Shown here: piece by piece, positions 8,302 to 17,924 of the stretch
Layout: each line of letters starts with the position of its first letter
How positions within the stretch are numbered: the stretch's first letter is position 1
Source: Micrococcaceae bacterium Sec5.7
GTDB taxonomy: Bacteria; Actinomycetota; Actinomycetes; Actinomycetales; Micrococcaceae
NCBI GenBank assembly: GCA_039636785.1
Contig: CP144169.1
Coordinates: forward strand, 2,852,001-2,916,000
Direction of reading: 5' to 3'
Length of the DNA stretch: 64,000 bases
Translations under genes and position numbers: made by a program
Notes under the pieces: generated by a model
Database searches by the model: none
The model's input: the letters and a program-made list of their open reading frames with translations, nothing else
What the model was told of the DNA's origin: nothing

Positions 8302-10434
8302 ATGACAACGCATGACGCAATACCGGTGAACCGTTCAACCCCAGGACTTTCCCGGCGAGGTTTCCTCGGCACGGCTGCGGCAGCCACCGCTCTGGCAGCC
8401 ACCGGTTCGCTGCTCCCGCCGTCGGTTCAGGCTGCCATGGCAAAGCCGGTCCCGCCGGGAAGCCTTCAATCCATCAAGCACGTCATCGTCCTCATGCAGG
8501 AAAACCGGTCATTCGACCACTATTTCGGTTCGCTGCGAGGCGTCCGCGGCTACGGCGACAAGTCCGTGCCCCGCCTCCCCAACGGCAAATCGATGTTCGA
8601 GCAACCCCGGGCCGCAGGCGAAAGCGTCCTGCCCTTCTCACTCCGCAAGGCCGCGGAACTCGCCGGCCGCCCGGACTCGGACATCCAATACCTGAACGGG
8701 CTGGACCACTCCTTCTCCGGCACCACGGCCGCCTGGAACAAGGGCTGGTGCGACAAGTGGGTCCCCGCCAAAAGCGCCTCCACCATGACGTTCTACGAAC
8801 GCCCGGACATCCCGCTGCAGTACGAACTCGCGGACACCTTCACCATTTGCGATGCCTACCACTGCTCCGTCAACGGTTCCACCAACCCCAACCGCAACTA
8901 CCTCTGGAGCGGCACCACGGGCAACGAGCCCGGCAGCAGCAGCCGCGCCGTCAGCAACGCCGCTTACGGCTATGACCACGGCGGCTACAACTGGACCACC
9001 TACCCGGAACGCCTTGAAGAAGCCGGCGTCTCGTGGCAGATCTACCAGGACTGGGACAATTTCGGGGACAACGCCGTGGAGTACTTCCAGAGCTTCAAGG
9101 CGATCGGCCACAAGATGCTTGCAGGCGTGGACGGGAAGCTGCGCACCACCGAGGAGTTCTACGACCAGCTTGCCGGCAAGACGCCCGCGGACAGGGAGAT
9201 CCTCCTCGCCCAGCTGGAGCAGGGCCACGAACGCCTGACGGACGCCGAGAAGGCACTCTTCGACAAGGCCATGCGGCGCGGCCGGCCGGACACTCTGTTG
9301 GAGCGCCTGGGCGCCGACATTAACGCCGGCACGCTGCCGCAGGTCAGCTGGCTGGTGCCGTCCGCCGCCGACTCCGAGCACCCGAGTTCCTCCACTCCGG
9401 TGGGCAGCGCCAACTTCGTTTACAGGCTCCTGGACACCGTGGCCAGCAACCCGGATACCTGGGCCAGCACCGCAATCTTCCTGAACTTCGACGAAAACGA
9501 TGGCTACTTTGACCACGTGCCGCCGCCCGTCCAGCCACGTCCCGCCACCGGCGAGTCCAGCGACTGGACCACAGCCCTGCCCATCGGCCTGGGCCCGCGC
9601 GTCCCCATGACCGTCGTTTCGCCATGGACCATCGGCGGCTATGTCAGCTCCGAGGTGTTCGACCACACCTCGGTGATCAGATTCCTGGAGCGCTGGACCG
9701 GAGTCGAGGAACCGAATATCTCCCCGTGGCGCCGCACCGTATGCGGTGACCTCACCGGAGTGTTCAACTTCGATGCCGCCGGCACGCCTCCTGTGCTGGA
9801 TCAGCCGGGCCCGGTGCCCGCCAGGATCTCCCGTTGGAGGCCGGACCCGCCGGCGGTGCAGGTGGCTCCGATACAGGAGTCCGGCACCCGCCCGGCCCGC
9901 CCGCTGCCTTATCGGCCCCGGACATCCGCCGTGGTCAAGGGCAACAGCATTGCCCTCTCGCTGGACAACAGCGGCACCCAGTCCACACATTTCACCGTGT
10001 ACGGCTACGCCGGCGAGGTCACCGAACCGCGGCACTTCGACGTGAAGGGGCACCTGGGTACTGAGATTCCGGTTCCGGGTGGCAGCTTTGACGTGGTGGT
10101 CACCGGCCCCAACCGGTTCCAGTACGGGCTGAAGGGTTCGACGGCGGGGCCCGCCTCCGGCGTCGACGTTTCCGTCAACGGCCGGCGTGGCAAGAACGAC
10201 GTAGAGCTGGAGCTGCATAACAGCGGTACGGAAACCGTCACTCTGTTGCTGGCCTCCCTGCAGTACGTCGATTCGAGCGACAAGGTGGTGCTGAAGGCAG
10301 GCCACAAGAAGAAGATCGGCTGGGAAACGTTCGAGGGCTGGTATGACGTCCAGATCAGTTCGCCAGAGGATGCCTCGTTCGGCCGCCGCCTGACGGGCCG
10401 CGAAGAGGACGGCAACGTGGGAATCTCCGGCTGA
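8302..10434 (+). CDS. Phosphocholine-specific phospholipase C, Tat-exported
   Basis: A 710-residue enzyme of the phosphoesterase family that cleaves phosphatidylcholine-type lipids outside the cell. The twin-arginine signal SRRGFLG (residues 17-23) precedes a hydrophobic stretch and an AQA-like cleavage region. The catalytic domain begins IKHVIVLMQENRSFDHYFG and includes NFDENDGYFDHVPPP. The C-terminal ~200 residues form the two beta-sandwich repeats usual for non-haemolytic PLCs. The PHO-box-like repeat upstream suggests it scavenges phosphate from lipids. The gene ends at a bidirectional terminator shared with the convergent GT87 gene. Confidence 0.92.
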   Translation: MTTHDAIPVNRSTPGLSRRGFLGTAAAATALAATGSLLPPSVQAAMAKPVPPGSLQSIKHVIVLMQENRSFDHYFGSLRGVRGYGDKSVPRLPNGKSMFEQPRAAGESVLPFSLRKAAELAGRPDSDIQYLNGLDHSFSGTTAAWNKGWCDKWVPAKSASTMTFYERPDIPLQYELADTFTICDAYHCSVNGSTNPNRNYLWSGTTGNEPGSSSRAVSNAAYGYDHGGYNWTTYPERLEEAGVSWQIYQDWDNFGDNAVEYFQSFKAIGHKMLAGVDGKLRTTEEFYDQLAGKTPADREILLAQLEQGHERLTDAEKALFDKAMRRGRPDTLLERLGADINAGTLPQVSWLVPSAADSEHPSSSTPVGSANFVYRLLDTVASNPDTWASTAIFLNFDENDGYFDHVPPPVQPRPATGESSDWTTALPIGLGPRVPMTVVSPWTIGGYVSSEVFDHTSVIRFLERWTGVEEPNISPWRRTVCGDLTGVFNFDAAGTPPVLDQPGPVPARISRWRPDPPAVQVAPIQESGTRPARPLPYRPRTSAVVKGNSIALSLDNSGTQSTHFTVYGYAGEVTEPRHFDVKGHLGTEIPVPGGSFDVVVTGPNRFQYGLKGSTAGPASGVDVSVNGRRGKNDVELELHNSGTETVTLLLASLQYVDSSDKVVLKAGHKKKIGWETFEGWYDVQISSPEDASFGRRLTGREEDGNVGISG

Positions 10435-10454
10435 CGCAGCCCGGTCGAGAAACT

Positions 10455-10491
10455 CCGGTGCCGTGCGGGAGCCTCTCCCGCACGGCACCGG
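10455..10491. terminator. Bidirectional terminator hairpin
   Basis: Perfect 17-bp stem (10455-10471 with 10475-10491) and a 3-nt loop, between the convergent phospholipase C and GT87 genes. No T-run follows on either strand. Confidence 0.75.
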
Positions 10492-10511
10492 AACACCGGC
10501 TTAATGCGGCG

Positions 10512-11816
10512 TCAGGGTGCCGAGGATCCGCTGGCCGTGGCGGCCCCGGCCGTGATCCCTGCCCGGGACGGCCGGTAGGCAAGCGCCCAGTAGACCAGCA
10601 GCGCGATTCCGCACAGCACACCAAGGCTGGCAACGATCAGCTGCCACTGCGTCTGCGGATCCTTGCCCCATTCGCGGGCACCGGCCATCACGGCCAGATA
10701 CTTGGGCGTGAGGTAGAACGAGACCGCGGTCACGGCCACAATGATCCAGCCCCACAGGCGCATTTTGCCGTAGCGGGAGGGGACCCGGTGCATTGCGAAA
10801 GCCATGGACGGCAGCGCCACCGCCATCCACACCCAGTGGTGCGACCATGAAACGGGGCTGATCAGCAGCATCAGCACCGCGGTGGCGGAAACTGCGACGA
10901 AGTTCTCATCTGCGGCCACGGCCCATTTAATCACGAGCGCAGCCACGGCCACCAGCATGAGGGACAGCACCAGCCACAGGACGCTGGTCAGCCCGGAGTC
11001 AGGCAAGCCAAGGTGCAGAAGCAGGCCCTTGACGGACAGGTTGTCCATGTAGGCCGGGCCGCCGATCCGCCCCGTGTCCGGCAGGATGCTGGTCCAGAAT
11101 GTCCTGGACGCGTTGGGCAGCATGGCCCAGGCAAACGCAATGGATCCCAGGAACCCGGCCGCCATCCACCCCAGCGCCTTGAAGTCCCGGCGGACCAGGA
11201 AGTACAGCCCGAATGCCAGCGGCGTGAGTTTGATCCCCGCTGCCAAGCCGATGAGCAGCCCCGCAGGCCACCTCAGTTCACCGGCCCGGGACTTCCTGTA
11301 CAGGGCGAAGTCGGCCAGGATCAGGCCCATCAGGATGATGTTGATCTGACCGAAATCGAAAGTGTCCCGCCACGGCCCCAGCAGCAGAATCGCCGCGGTT
11401 CCGGCAAGCGCAACCGCCCGGAAGCGCCAGTCTCCGAAGGCAGCCCGCCAGCCGCGCAGCCCGAAGTAGTGCCGCGTCAGCCAGGCGGCCACGACGGCTG
11501 CCCCGACGAGCGCCGTCGTGATAAAAATCAGGCTGCTTGCGCTCAGGCTAAGGGTTGCCAGCAGCGCGAACAGCAGGGCCGCGAACGGCGGGTAGGTGAA
11601 GGGCAGCCCGTCGCGCGGAGCGTACAGCTCGTTGACGCCGGTCTCGCCGGTCTGCAGCACGCGGCTGCCGCCGTAGTAGTACACCTCGAAGTCGTTCATG
11701 AGAGGTATGTAGGCCGAGTACAGCACCACCAGTGCGACGACGACGGCGAGCGCGCCGGCCGCCGTCGCGATCCAGCCGCGTGTGGTCGGGGAAAGTGCCC
11801 GGGGTGGCGCTGTCAC
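10512..11816 (-). CDS. GT87-family polyprenol-phosphate mannosyltransferase-like protein
   Basis: A 434-residue integral membrane protein with about ten hydrophobic segments and the DUF2029/GT87 signature. The first periplasmic loop has NDFEVYYYGGSRVL and LPFTYPPFAALLFALL; FGQINIILMGLILAD follows and SPVSWSHHWVW appears later. GT87 enzymes such as PimE add alpha-1,2-mannose from polyprenyl-phosphate-mannose to envelope glycolipids or glycans. The GTG start at 11816 overlaps the stop of metB (GTGA), so it is likely co-transcribed with the transsulfuration genes although functionally unrelated. Confidence 0.88.
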   Translation of the reverse strand: MTAPPRALSPTTRGWIATAAGALAVVVALVVLYSAYIPLMNDFEVYYYGGSRVLQTGETGVNELYAPRDGLPFTYPPFAALLFALLATLSLSASSLIFITTALVGAAVVAAWLTRHYFGLRGWRAAFGDWRFRAVALAGTAAILLLGPWRDTFDFGQINIILMGLILADFALYRKSRAGELRWPAGLLIGLAAGIKLTPLAFGLYFLVRRDFKALGWMAAGFLGSIAFAWAMLPNASRTFWTSILPDTGRIGGPAYMDNLSVKGLLLHLGLPDSGLTSVLWLVLSLMLVAVAALVIKWAVAADENFVAVSATAVLMLLISPVSWSHHWVWMAVALPSMAFAMHRVPSRYGKMRLWGWIIVAVTAVSFYLTPKYLAVMAGAREWGKDPQTQWQLIVASLGVLCGIALLVYWALAYRPSRAGITAGAATASGSSAP

Positions 11817-13009
11817 CGGAGGAACGTGAAGGCGTGCTCGAGGTCCGCGATGAGGTCCTCAACGTCCTCGATGCCGCAGGAGAGCCGGATCAGGTTCACG
11901 GGAACCGCCAGCTCCGTGCCCTTGACGGAGGCATGGGTCATTTCGGACGGGTAGTTCATCAGCGATTCGATGCCGCCCAACGACTCCGCCAGCGTGAACA
12001 CGGACGTGGACTCGGCGACCTTGCGGGCCGCAGCCTCGCCGCCCTTGAACTGCACGGAAATCATGCCGCCGAACTTCTTCATCTGCTTCTTTGCGAGCTC
12101 ATGGCCCGGGTGTGAGGGCAGGCCCGGGTACAGCACTGCCTCCACTTCAGGGCGCTGGAGCAGCCATTCGGCCACGGCCTGGGCGTTGTCGCTGTGACGG
12201 TCCATCCGCACGCCCAGGGTCTTCAGGCCGCGGGTGGTGAGGAAGGCGTCCATCGGGCCGGACACGGCACCGACCGCGAATTGCACGAAGCCGATCTTCT
12301 CGGCCAGTTCGGCGTCATTGACTACGATTGCTCCGCCCACAACGTCGGAGTGGCCGCCGATGTACTTGGTGGTGGAGTGGACCACCACGTCGGCGCCCAG
12401 CGCGAGCGGGTTCTGCAGGTAGGGGGAGGCAAAGGTGTTATCCACCACCAGGAGGGCACCGGCGTCGTGCGCTACCTTGGCGAGGGCCTCGATGTCAGTG
12501 ATTTTCATCATCGGGTTGGACGGCGTCTCCACCCACACGAGGCGGGTTTTGTTGGCTGCTGATCCGCCGGCTGCTACTGCAGTGGCCACGGCGTCAGGAT
12601 CGGACATATCCACCGGGGTGTTGCCGATCCCCCACTCACCCAGGACGCGGCTGATGAGCCGGTAGGTGCCGCCATAGGCGTCGTTGCCGAGCACAATGTG
12701 GTCGCCCGGACGGGTGAGGGCACGGATCAGCGAGTCCTCCGCAGCCAGGCCGGAGCTGAAGGAATATGCGTGGGTGCCGCCTTCGAGAGCCGCCAGCTGT
12801 TCCTGCAGGGCATCACGGGTGGGGTTGGTTCCGCGGCCGTATTCGTAGCCGTCACGCAGCCCGCCGATGCCGTCCTGGGCATAGGTGGAGCTGAAATGCA
12901 CGGGCGGTACAACGGCGCCGGTGCGTGGCTCGAAAGCCTGGCCGGCGTGGACGGCACGGGTGTTGAATCCTGGACTCTTAGTTGAATTGACACTGTCTGA
13001 GACAGACAT
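11813..13009 (-). CDS. metB: Cystathionine gamma-synthase/lyase
   Basis: A 398-residue PLP enzyme of the Cys/Met metabolism family. The Schiff-base lysine is K215 in STTKYIGGHSD; the YGRGTNPTRDALQ cofactor motif and the C-terminal RLSCGIEDVEDLIADL are present. AAAGGA precedes the ATG at 13009, ruling out the longer frame. It lies directly downstream of cystathionine beta-synthase on the same strand, as in mycobacteria, which points to reverse transsulfuration (homocysteine to cysteine) with this enzyme working at least partly as a lyase. Sequence alone does not separate synthase from lyase. Confidence 0.93.
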   Translation of the reverse strand: MSVSDSVNSTKSPGFNTRAVHAGQAFEPRTGAVVPPVHFSSTYAQDGIGGLRDGYEYGRGTNPTRDALQEQLAALEGGTHAYSFSSGLAAEDSLIRALTRPGDHIVLGNDAYGGTYRLISRVLGEWGIGNTPVDMSDPDAVATAVAAGGSAANKTRLVWVETPSNPMMKITDIEALAKVAHDAGALLVVDNTFASPYLQNPLALGADVVVHSTTKYIGGHSDVVGGAIVVNDAELAEKIGFVQFAVGAVSGPMDAFLTTRGLKTLGVRMDRHSDNAQAVAEWLLQRPEVEAVLYPGLPSHPGHELAKKQMKKFGGMISVQFKGGEAAARKVAESTSVFTLAESLGGIESLMNYPSEMTHASVKGTELAVPVNLIRLSCGIEDVEDLIADLEHAFTFLR

Positions 13010-13026
13010 TGAAGATCCTTTCGGCT

Positions 13027-13074
13027 GGTGATCGAGCCTGTCGGAGATCCGCGGTTTCGACAGGCTCAACCACC
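13027..13074 (-). repeat. Inverted repeat between cbs and metB
   Basis: 17-nt arms (13027-13043 and 13058-13074) match at 15 positions around a core CGACAGGCTC. It lies in the 68-nt gap between the two transsulfuration genes. It may attenuate or stabilise the operon transcript, or be a dispersed repeat. Confidence 0.6.
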
Positions 13075-13077
13075 GGG

Positions 13078-14463
13078 TCAGTTGCTGAGGTAGGCGAGGA
13101 GGTCGTGGCGGGTGAGGATGCCCACGGGGGCGCCGACAAACGTGACCATCACAGTGTCGACGTCGGAAAGCAGCTCGCGGGCGGCCGAAATGGTTTCGAG
13201 GGACCCGATGACGGGCAGTTTCTCCCCCATGTGCTCGGAAATCTTGTCCGTCAGTTTCGCTTCGCCTCGGAACAGCTTGGAGGTGAGGCTCCGTTCATCG
13301 ACGGCACCGAGCACCTCGCCCATCACCACCGGCGGCTCCTGGGAGAGCACGGGGATGTGGCTGACGCCGTACTCGTTCATGATGTTGATGACGTCACGGA
13401 CGGTCTCGTTGGGATGGATGTGCACCAGGTCGGGAAGCTCGCCGTTCTTGGATTTGATGACCTCGCCCACGGAGGTTTCTTCCCCGCCGGACAGGAAGCC
13501 GTAGGAGCGCATCCACTGGTCATTGAAGATCTTGGCCAGGTAGCCCCGGCCGGAGTCCGGCAGGATCACCACCACCACGGCGTCCTCAGGGAGATCCCTT
13601 GCCGTCTGCAGCGCTGCCACCACAGCCATGCCGGACGAGCCTCCCACCAGCAGGCCTTCCTCGCGGGCCAGGCGGCGCGTCATGGCGAAGGAGTCGGCAT
13701 CGCTCACCGCAATGACATCATCCGGCACGGACTTGTCGTAGTTCGCGGGCCACATGTCCTCGCCCACGCCTTCAACAAAGTACGGTCGCCCGGTGCCGCC
13801 CGAGTACACAGAGCCTTCGGGGTCCGCCCCGATGATCCGGACCCGTCCGCCGTCGGACTCCGCACGGTCGGCGGAAACCTCTTTGAGGTAGCGGCCGGTG
13901 CCGGTGATGGTGCCGCCCGTTCCGGCGCCGATGACGCAGTGCGTGACTTTGCCGTCCGTATCCTTCCAGATTTCCGGGCCGGTGGATTCGTAGTGGCTGC
14001 CGGGGGCGGCCGGGTTGGAGAACTGGTCCGGCTTGTAGGCGCCTGGGATCTCGGTGACCAGGCGGTCCGAAACGCTGTAGTAGCTCTGCGGGCTGTCAGG
14101 CGCCACGGCGGTGGGTGTCACCACTACCTCCGCACCGTAGGCCTGGAGCACGGCGCGCTTGTCCTCGCCCACCTTGTCCGGCACCACAAAAATGCATTTG
14201 TAGCCCTTTTGCTGGGCCACGAGGGCCAGACCGACGCCGGTGTTCCCGGACGTCGGTTCAACGATGGTCCCGCCCGGCAGCAGCTTGCCGTCCCGTTCCG
14301 CCTCGTCGATCATCTTGGCCGCGATGCGGTCCTTGATGGAACCGCCGGGGTTCAGGTATTCCAGCTTGACCAGGATGGTGGCTTTGATGCCGTCAGTCAC
14401 GTGGTTGAGCTTGATGAGCGGCGTATTGCCGATGAGGTCCAGGATGGACTGGGCGTACTTCAT
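13078..14463 (-). CDS. cbs: Cystathionine beta-synthase
   Basis: A 461-residue fold-type II PLP enzyme condensing homocysteine with serine. The PLP lysine is K44 in PGGSIKDR; the phosphate loop appears as GAGTGGTITGTG and the substrate loop as EPTSGNTGVGLA. Residues from about 335 form a tandem CBS-domain pair (IHPNETVRDVINIMNEYGVSHIPVL and the C-terminal half), the Bateman module that binds adenosyl ligands in related proteins. It is first of three same-strand genes with metB and GT87. A separate 861-codon frame covering much of this gene on the other strand is a GC artefact. Confidence 0.95.
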   Translation of the reverse strand: MKYAQSILDLIGNTPLIKLNHVTDGIKATILVKLEYLNPGGSIKDRIAAKMIDEAERDGKLLPGGTIVEPTSGNTGVGLALVAQQKGYKCIFVVPDKVGEDKRAVLQAYGAEVVVTPTAVAPDSPQSYYSVSDRLVTEIPGAYKPDQFSNPAAPGSHYESTGPEIWKDTDGKVTHCVIGAGTGGTITGTGRYLKEVSADRAESDGGRVRIIGADPEGSVYSGGTGRPYFVEGVGEDMWPANYDKSVPDDVIAVSDADSFAMTRRLAREEGLLVGGSSGMAVVAALQTARDLPEDAVVVVILPDSGRGYLAKIFNDQWMRSYGFLSGGEETSVGEVIKSKNGELPDLVHIHPNETVRDVINIMNEYGVSHIPVLSQEPPVVMGEVLGAVDERSLTSKLFRGEAKLTDKISEHMGEKLPVIGSLETISAARELLSDVDTVMVTFVGAPVGILTRHDLLAYLSN

Positions 14464-14530
14464 AGGTACAAAGTTACCGTCTCAGCGCTGCAGGGGTTGC
14501 CTTGGAAGCCACCGGTGCGAAGATTATGCA

Positions 14531-15718
14531 GTGAAGCACCTGCACTGGCCGAAGAACCGGAGGAGCTATCTCCTGCCTGGCGGCATGCTGTTGGCCGGGG
14601 CAGGGTGTCTGGTCTCGGGTTTCCTGCCGTGGCCGGCATTTCTGCAGCTCGCCGGCCGTACTGTTCCCGTCCTCACTTTTGTGGTTGCCATGACTCTGGT
14701 GACCGAACTGGTGGACAACGCAGGGCTCTTCCGTGTGGTGACGGACCGAATCGCTTGGTTGGGCCGCGGAAGTGTTTTTCTGCTGTGGCTCCTGGTGATT
14801 GCCCTGGCCACCGTTTCCACGGTCTTCCTTTCCCTGGACACCACGGCTGTGCTGGTCACTCCAGTGGTGGTGCTGCTGGCAGTCCATGCCAGGATTCCGC
14901 CGCTGCCGTTCGCCCTGACCACGGTGTGGCTGGCCAACACCGCCTCGCTTCTCCTGCCGGTGTCCAACCTGACAAACCTGCTTGCCCAGGACCTGCTCGC
15001 GTTCAGCCCGCTGAAATTTGCCGGGCTGGTGTGGGCGCCTGCCCTCGTGGGAGTGCTGGTTCCGGTGGCCCTGCTGTGGCTGGCGTTCCGCAAGGATTTC
15101 CGTGGCCGCTATGGACCGCAGACTCCCCACCACGTGCGGGACAGGAGGCTGCTTTATGTGTCGGGAGGAACGGTGCTGGTGCTGCTCCCGGCGCTCGTGT
15201 CCGGCATTCCGGTGGTGATCCCCGCCGTCGCCGCGGCCGTGTTTTTGCTGGCTGTATTCCTCTGGCGCCGGCCTTCGACGCTGCACTGGTCCATGGTGCC
15301 GTGGCGCCCGCTGATGCTGGCTTCGGGACTTTTTATGGTGGTGGAGGCACTCCACGCCCACGGGCTCACGGAAATCCTGGCCCCAGCCGCTGGATCCGGC
15401 GGAGGCCTGGCGGATCTGCTTCGGCTGGCTGCTCTGGGTGCGGGTGCCGCCAATGTTGCCAACAACCTGCCTGCATACCTGGCGATGGAGCCCGTGGCCG
15501 GATCACCCGTGCGGCTGGCCGCCGTGCTGATTGGCGTAAACCTTGGCCCCCTGGTTGCTCCGTGGGCGTCGCTGGCCACCCTGTTGTGGCATGAGCGGCT
15601 TCAGACGCTCAACCTGCGGGTCCGCTGGGGCGGCTTCGCCCTGGCAGGCCTGGCCGCCGTGGTGCTGACGCTGCCGCTGGCTGTGCTGGCTCTGTGGGTT
15701 ACCAGCGGGATGCACTAA
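14531..15718 (+). CDS. SLC13/ArsB-type (IT superfamily) transporter
   Basis: A 395-residue membrane protein with ten or more hydrophobic segments and ion-transporter-superfamily features: FLSLDTTAVLVTPVVVLLA in the first half and ANVANNLPAYLAM in the second, like the paired NxxTS/NNxP-type motifs of ArsB and NhaD proteins. It probably exports an oxyanion or exchanges sodium, but no arsR or arsC is present. The GTG start at 14531 is chosen because the frame upstream overlaps cbs and its promoter. It is transcribed divergently from cbs. Confidence 0.8.
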   Translation: MKHLHWPKNRRSYLLPGGMLLAGAGCLVSGFLPWPAFLQLAGRTVPVLTFVVAMTLVTELVDNAGLFRVVTDRIAWLGRGSVFLLWLLVIALATVSTVFLSLDTTAVLVTPVVVLLAVHARIPPLPFALTTVWLANTASLLLPVSNLTNLLAQDLLAFSPLKFAGLVWAPALVGVLVPVALLWLAFRKDFRGRYGPQTPHHVRDRRLLYVSGGTVLVLLPALVSGIPVVIPAVAAAVFLLAVFLWRRPSTLHWSMVPWRPLMLASGLFMVVEALHAHGLTEILAPAAGSGGGLADLLRLAALGAGAANVANNLPAYLAMEPVAGSPVRLAAVLIGVNLGPLVAPWASLATLLWHERLQTLNLRVRWGGFALAGLAAVVLTLPLAVLALWVTSGMH

Positions 15719-15849
15719 GGCCGCCTCGGCAGATGCGTTTTTTCGGAGAAAGTCCTAGCCAAGGCCGGTCGCGGCACGGCAAGCTGGCCTTGGCACTCCC
15801 ACTCGACCCCCTGTCGAGCCGGACTCCCCCGTCGAAAGCCCCCCCCGCC

Positions 15850-16279
15850 ATGGACCGGACCCTCGAAGTGGTTGCACTCCCGGTGAGTGATATTGACCGG
15901 GCCATCGGGTTCTACCGCGACAAGGTTGGCTTCAACCTGGACCACAACACTGTGAACGAGCACATGCACGTGGTCCAGTTGACGCCGCCCGGCTCCGGCT
16001 GCTCGATTGTCATCGGGGACCTTCCCTCGCAGAATGAAATGGCGCCCGGCTCAATGCGGGGGCTGCAGCTGGTGGTTTCGGACGCCCGCGCCGCGTGAGG
16101 AATTGCTCAGCCGAGGGGTGGAGGCAAGCGAAATCACCGTTTTTGACGAACGCGACGGCGGCACGTTCTTCGGCTTCAGCGACCCGGACGGAAACGCCTG
16201 GGCTGTGCAGGAACTGAAGGTCCGCGCCGCAAAGCCGCTGCTCCCGGTAGACGCACGCGGCCGCTTCGGTTCGGATTAG
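15850..16279 (+). pseudogene. VOC (glyoxalase-fold) protein split by a frameshift
   Basis: The first frame (15850-16098) encodes LEVVALPVSDIDRAIGFYRD and a full N-terminal half, then stops right after SDARAA. The second frame supplies REELLSRG through FGFSDPDGNAWAVQELKVR, the missing C-terminal half. Loss of one nucleotide near 16095 in a GCCGCGTGAGG run explains the break. Either a recent mutation or a sequencing error; the rest is intact, so the event is young. Confidence 0.8.
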
Positions 16280-16309
16280 GGAACCCGGCCCGCGCCGGGC
16301 ACAGGCGCC

Positions 16310-16702
16310 CTAGCTTCCTGCTGAAGTGTCGTTCTGCCACAGGCCCAGGGTGTTGCCCTCCGTGTCCTTGAAGTAGGCATAGAAGCCCATTCCGGGAACG
16401 GCATCCTTGGCTTTGGCCACCGAGCCCCCTGCGGACTCAATCTGTGCCAGTGCGGCGTCGATGTCCTCAACGTCCACCGTGATGATGGGGGTTTTCAGTT
16501 CCCCCGTGCGCGGGAACAGGGCGCCGTTGATTGCTCCGGGCGCGCTGGGCATGCCGGTCTCTGCATCCGATGGGGTGGTGATGGCGATCGTGTAGTCCAT
16601 CTCCGGCATGGCGTTGAGCGTCCAGCCGAACGCACCTTGGTAGAAACTGTTGGCCCGCTCCTGATTGTCCGCGGGGATTTCGAAATGCACTACTCCGGCC
16701 AT
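16310..16702 (-). CDS. VOC-family protein
   Basis: A 130-residue vicinal-oxygen-chelate fold protein. Two beta-alpha-beta-beta-beta modules are visible: MAGVVHFEIPADNQERANSFYQGAFGW and the second with DIDAALAQIESAGG and FKDTEGNTLGLWQ. Substrate unknown; close relatives are annotated as glyoxalase/bleomycin-resistance-like. GGAGAG upstream of the ATG at 16702 sets the start. It converges on the frameshifted VOC gene. Confidence 0.85.
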   Translation of the reverse strand: MAGVVHFEIPADNQERANSFYQGAFGWTLNAMPEMDYTIAITTPSDAETGMPSAPGAINGALFPRTGELKTPIITVDVEDIDAALAQIESAGGSVAKAKDAVPGMGFYAYFKDTEGNTLGLWQNDTSAGS

Positions 16703-16868
16703 TGCGCTCTCCTGACAGTTCTGATGATCCGGCGCGGGCGGTCCACGCCACACGAAAATTCTAGTCCCGCGGTACGCCGCCGGTAAGGGCCCCGGTAAGG
16801 GTAAGACTGCGGGTCCGGAATCCGGTGCCGGGGGCTTTCCTGCCAGCCCGGCATGGGAGCATATTCCA

Positions 16869-17843
16869 ATGACCATCGCCGAAGTTCCAGCCGCCATTGC
16901 TGCGGGTGCTGATGCTTCGCTGCGCTGGAACCCCGGGACGCCATATTCGCTGACCCGGACCCTCGGCATCCTGATGCGCGGCAACTCCGACCCCTCCGTC
17001 GGGATGCGCGCTGACGGTTTCTGGATGGCGTTTGCAACGCCGGAAGGGCCGGTTTCGCTGCGGCTCACGGCTTCGGGGGCTGACGGCACAGTGGACGCCC
17101 TGGCCTGGGGGCCGGGCGCTGAAGCCGCGATCGACGGCGTGCCTGCCCTCCTCGGCGCATGTGATGACTGGTCAACCTTTGACGAACCGGCCTTCCAGGC
17201 AACACTCCCCCGTCTGGTCACGGAGGCCCGACGCCGGAACCTGGCAGTGCGGTTCCCCTCCACCGGGCGTGTGGTTGACTCACTTGTCCCCACCGTCCTG
17301 GAACAGAAGGTCACGGTCATCGAGGCCCGCCGCGGATACAGGTACCTGATGCACCGCCACGGCACTCCGGCCCCGGGTGCTGGGACCGCGGCGCCTGCCG
17401 GCCTGCTGGTTCAACCCACGCCTGCGCAGTGGCTCCGCATCCCGTCCTGGGAATGGCATAAGGCCGGGGTGGGGCCACAGCGCTCGGCAACCGTCATGCG
17501 GGTGCTGCACTCCGCCGTCGCGCTTGAACGCCTGGCAGGACTTCCGGCGGCAGAAGCTGCGATGAAGATGCAGACCCTGTCCGGCATCGGCGTCTGGACC
17601 GCGGCAGAGGTGGTGCAGCGGACGCACGGCTGCCCGGATTCGATCGCCGTGGGCGACTACCATCTGGCGTCTTATGTGGGCTACGCACTGACGGGCAGGA
17701 AGACGGACGACGCCGGCATGCTGGCTTTGCTGGCGCCGTGGCAGGGCCACAGGCAGCGGGTGGTCCGCATGATCGGGCTGAGCGGCTTCCGCAAGCCCGC
17801 CTTCGGACCGAGAATGACCATCCAGGACCACCGCCAGCACTGA
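16869..17843 (+). CDS. DNA-3-methyladenine glycosylase II-like (HhH-GPD) protein
   Basis: A 324-residue protein of the AlkA/HhH-GPD superfamily, base-excision glycosylases that remove alkylated purines. The helix-hairpin-helix with GIGVWTAAEVV is followed by the likely catalytic Asp in VGDYHLASYVGYALTG. The N-terminal ~100 residues match the AlkA-like beta domain loosely. It stands alone, ending 17 nt before a family A palindrome and converging on the DUF559 gene. Confidence 0.82.
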   Translation: MTIAEVPAAIAAGADASLRWNPGTPYSLTRTLGILMRGNSDPSVGMRADGFWMAFATPEGPVSLRLTASGADGTVDALAWGPGAEAAIDGVPALLGACDDWSTFDEPAFQATLPRLVTEARRRNLAVRFPSTGRVVDSLVPTVLEQKVTVIEARRGYRYLMHRHGTPAPGAGTAAPAGLLVQPTPAQWLRIPSWEWHKAGVGPQRSATVMRVLHSAVALERLAGLPAAEAAMKMQTLSGIGVWTAAEVVQRTHGCPDSIAVGDYHLASYVGYALTGRKTDDAGMLALLAPWQGHRQRVVRMIGLSGFRKPAFGPRMTIQDHRQH

Positions 17844-17859
17844 CCTCCCCTCTTTCAAG

Positions 17860-17922
17860 CAACGCGGGGTCACTTACGGCCCATGTCAGACGCCACCTTG
17901 GGCCGTAAGTGACCCCGCGTTG
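17860..17922. repeat. 63-bp palindromic repeat, family A copy 1
   Basis: Perfect 24-nt arms (17860-17883 and 17899-17922; CAACGCGGGGTCACTTACGG at the outer end) around a 15-nt loop. It lies between convergent genes, 16 nt after one stop and 2 nt from the other. Same arms as 18912-18974 and nearly the same as 21062-21124. Confidence 0.93.
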
Positions 17923-17924
17923 GG

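Noticed and set aside
8638..10488. A 616-codon minus-strand frame
   Set aside because: It is antisense to the clearly conserved phospholipase C gene and resembles no family.
13009..15594. An 861-codon plus-strand frame
   Set aside because: It runs antisense to cbs and then out of frame through the transporter at 14531. Its composition is His/Gly/Arg-rich with no fold, an artefact of high third-position GC.
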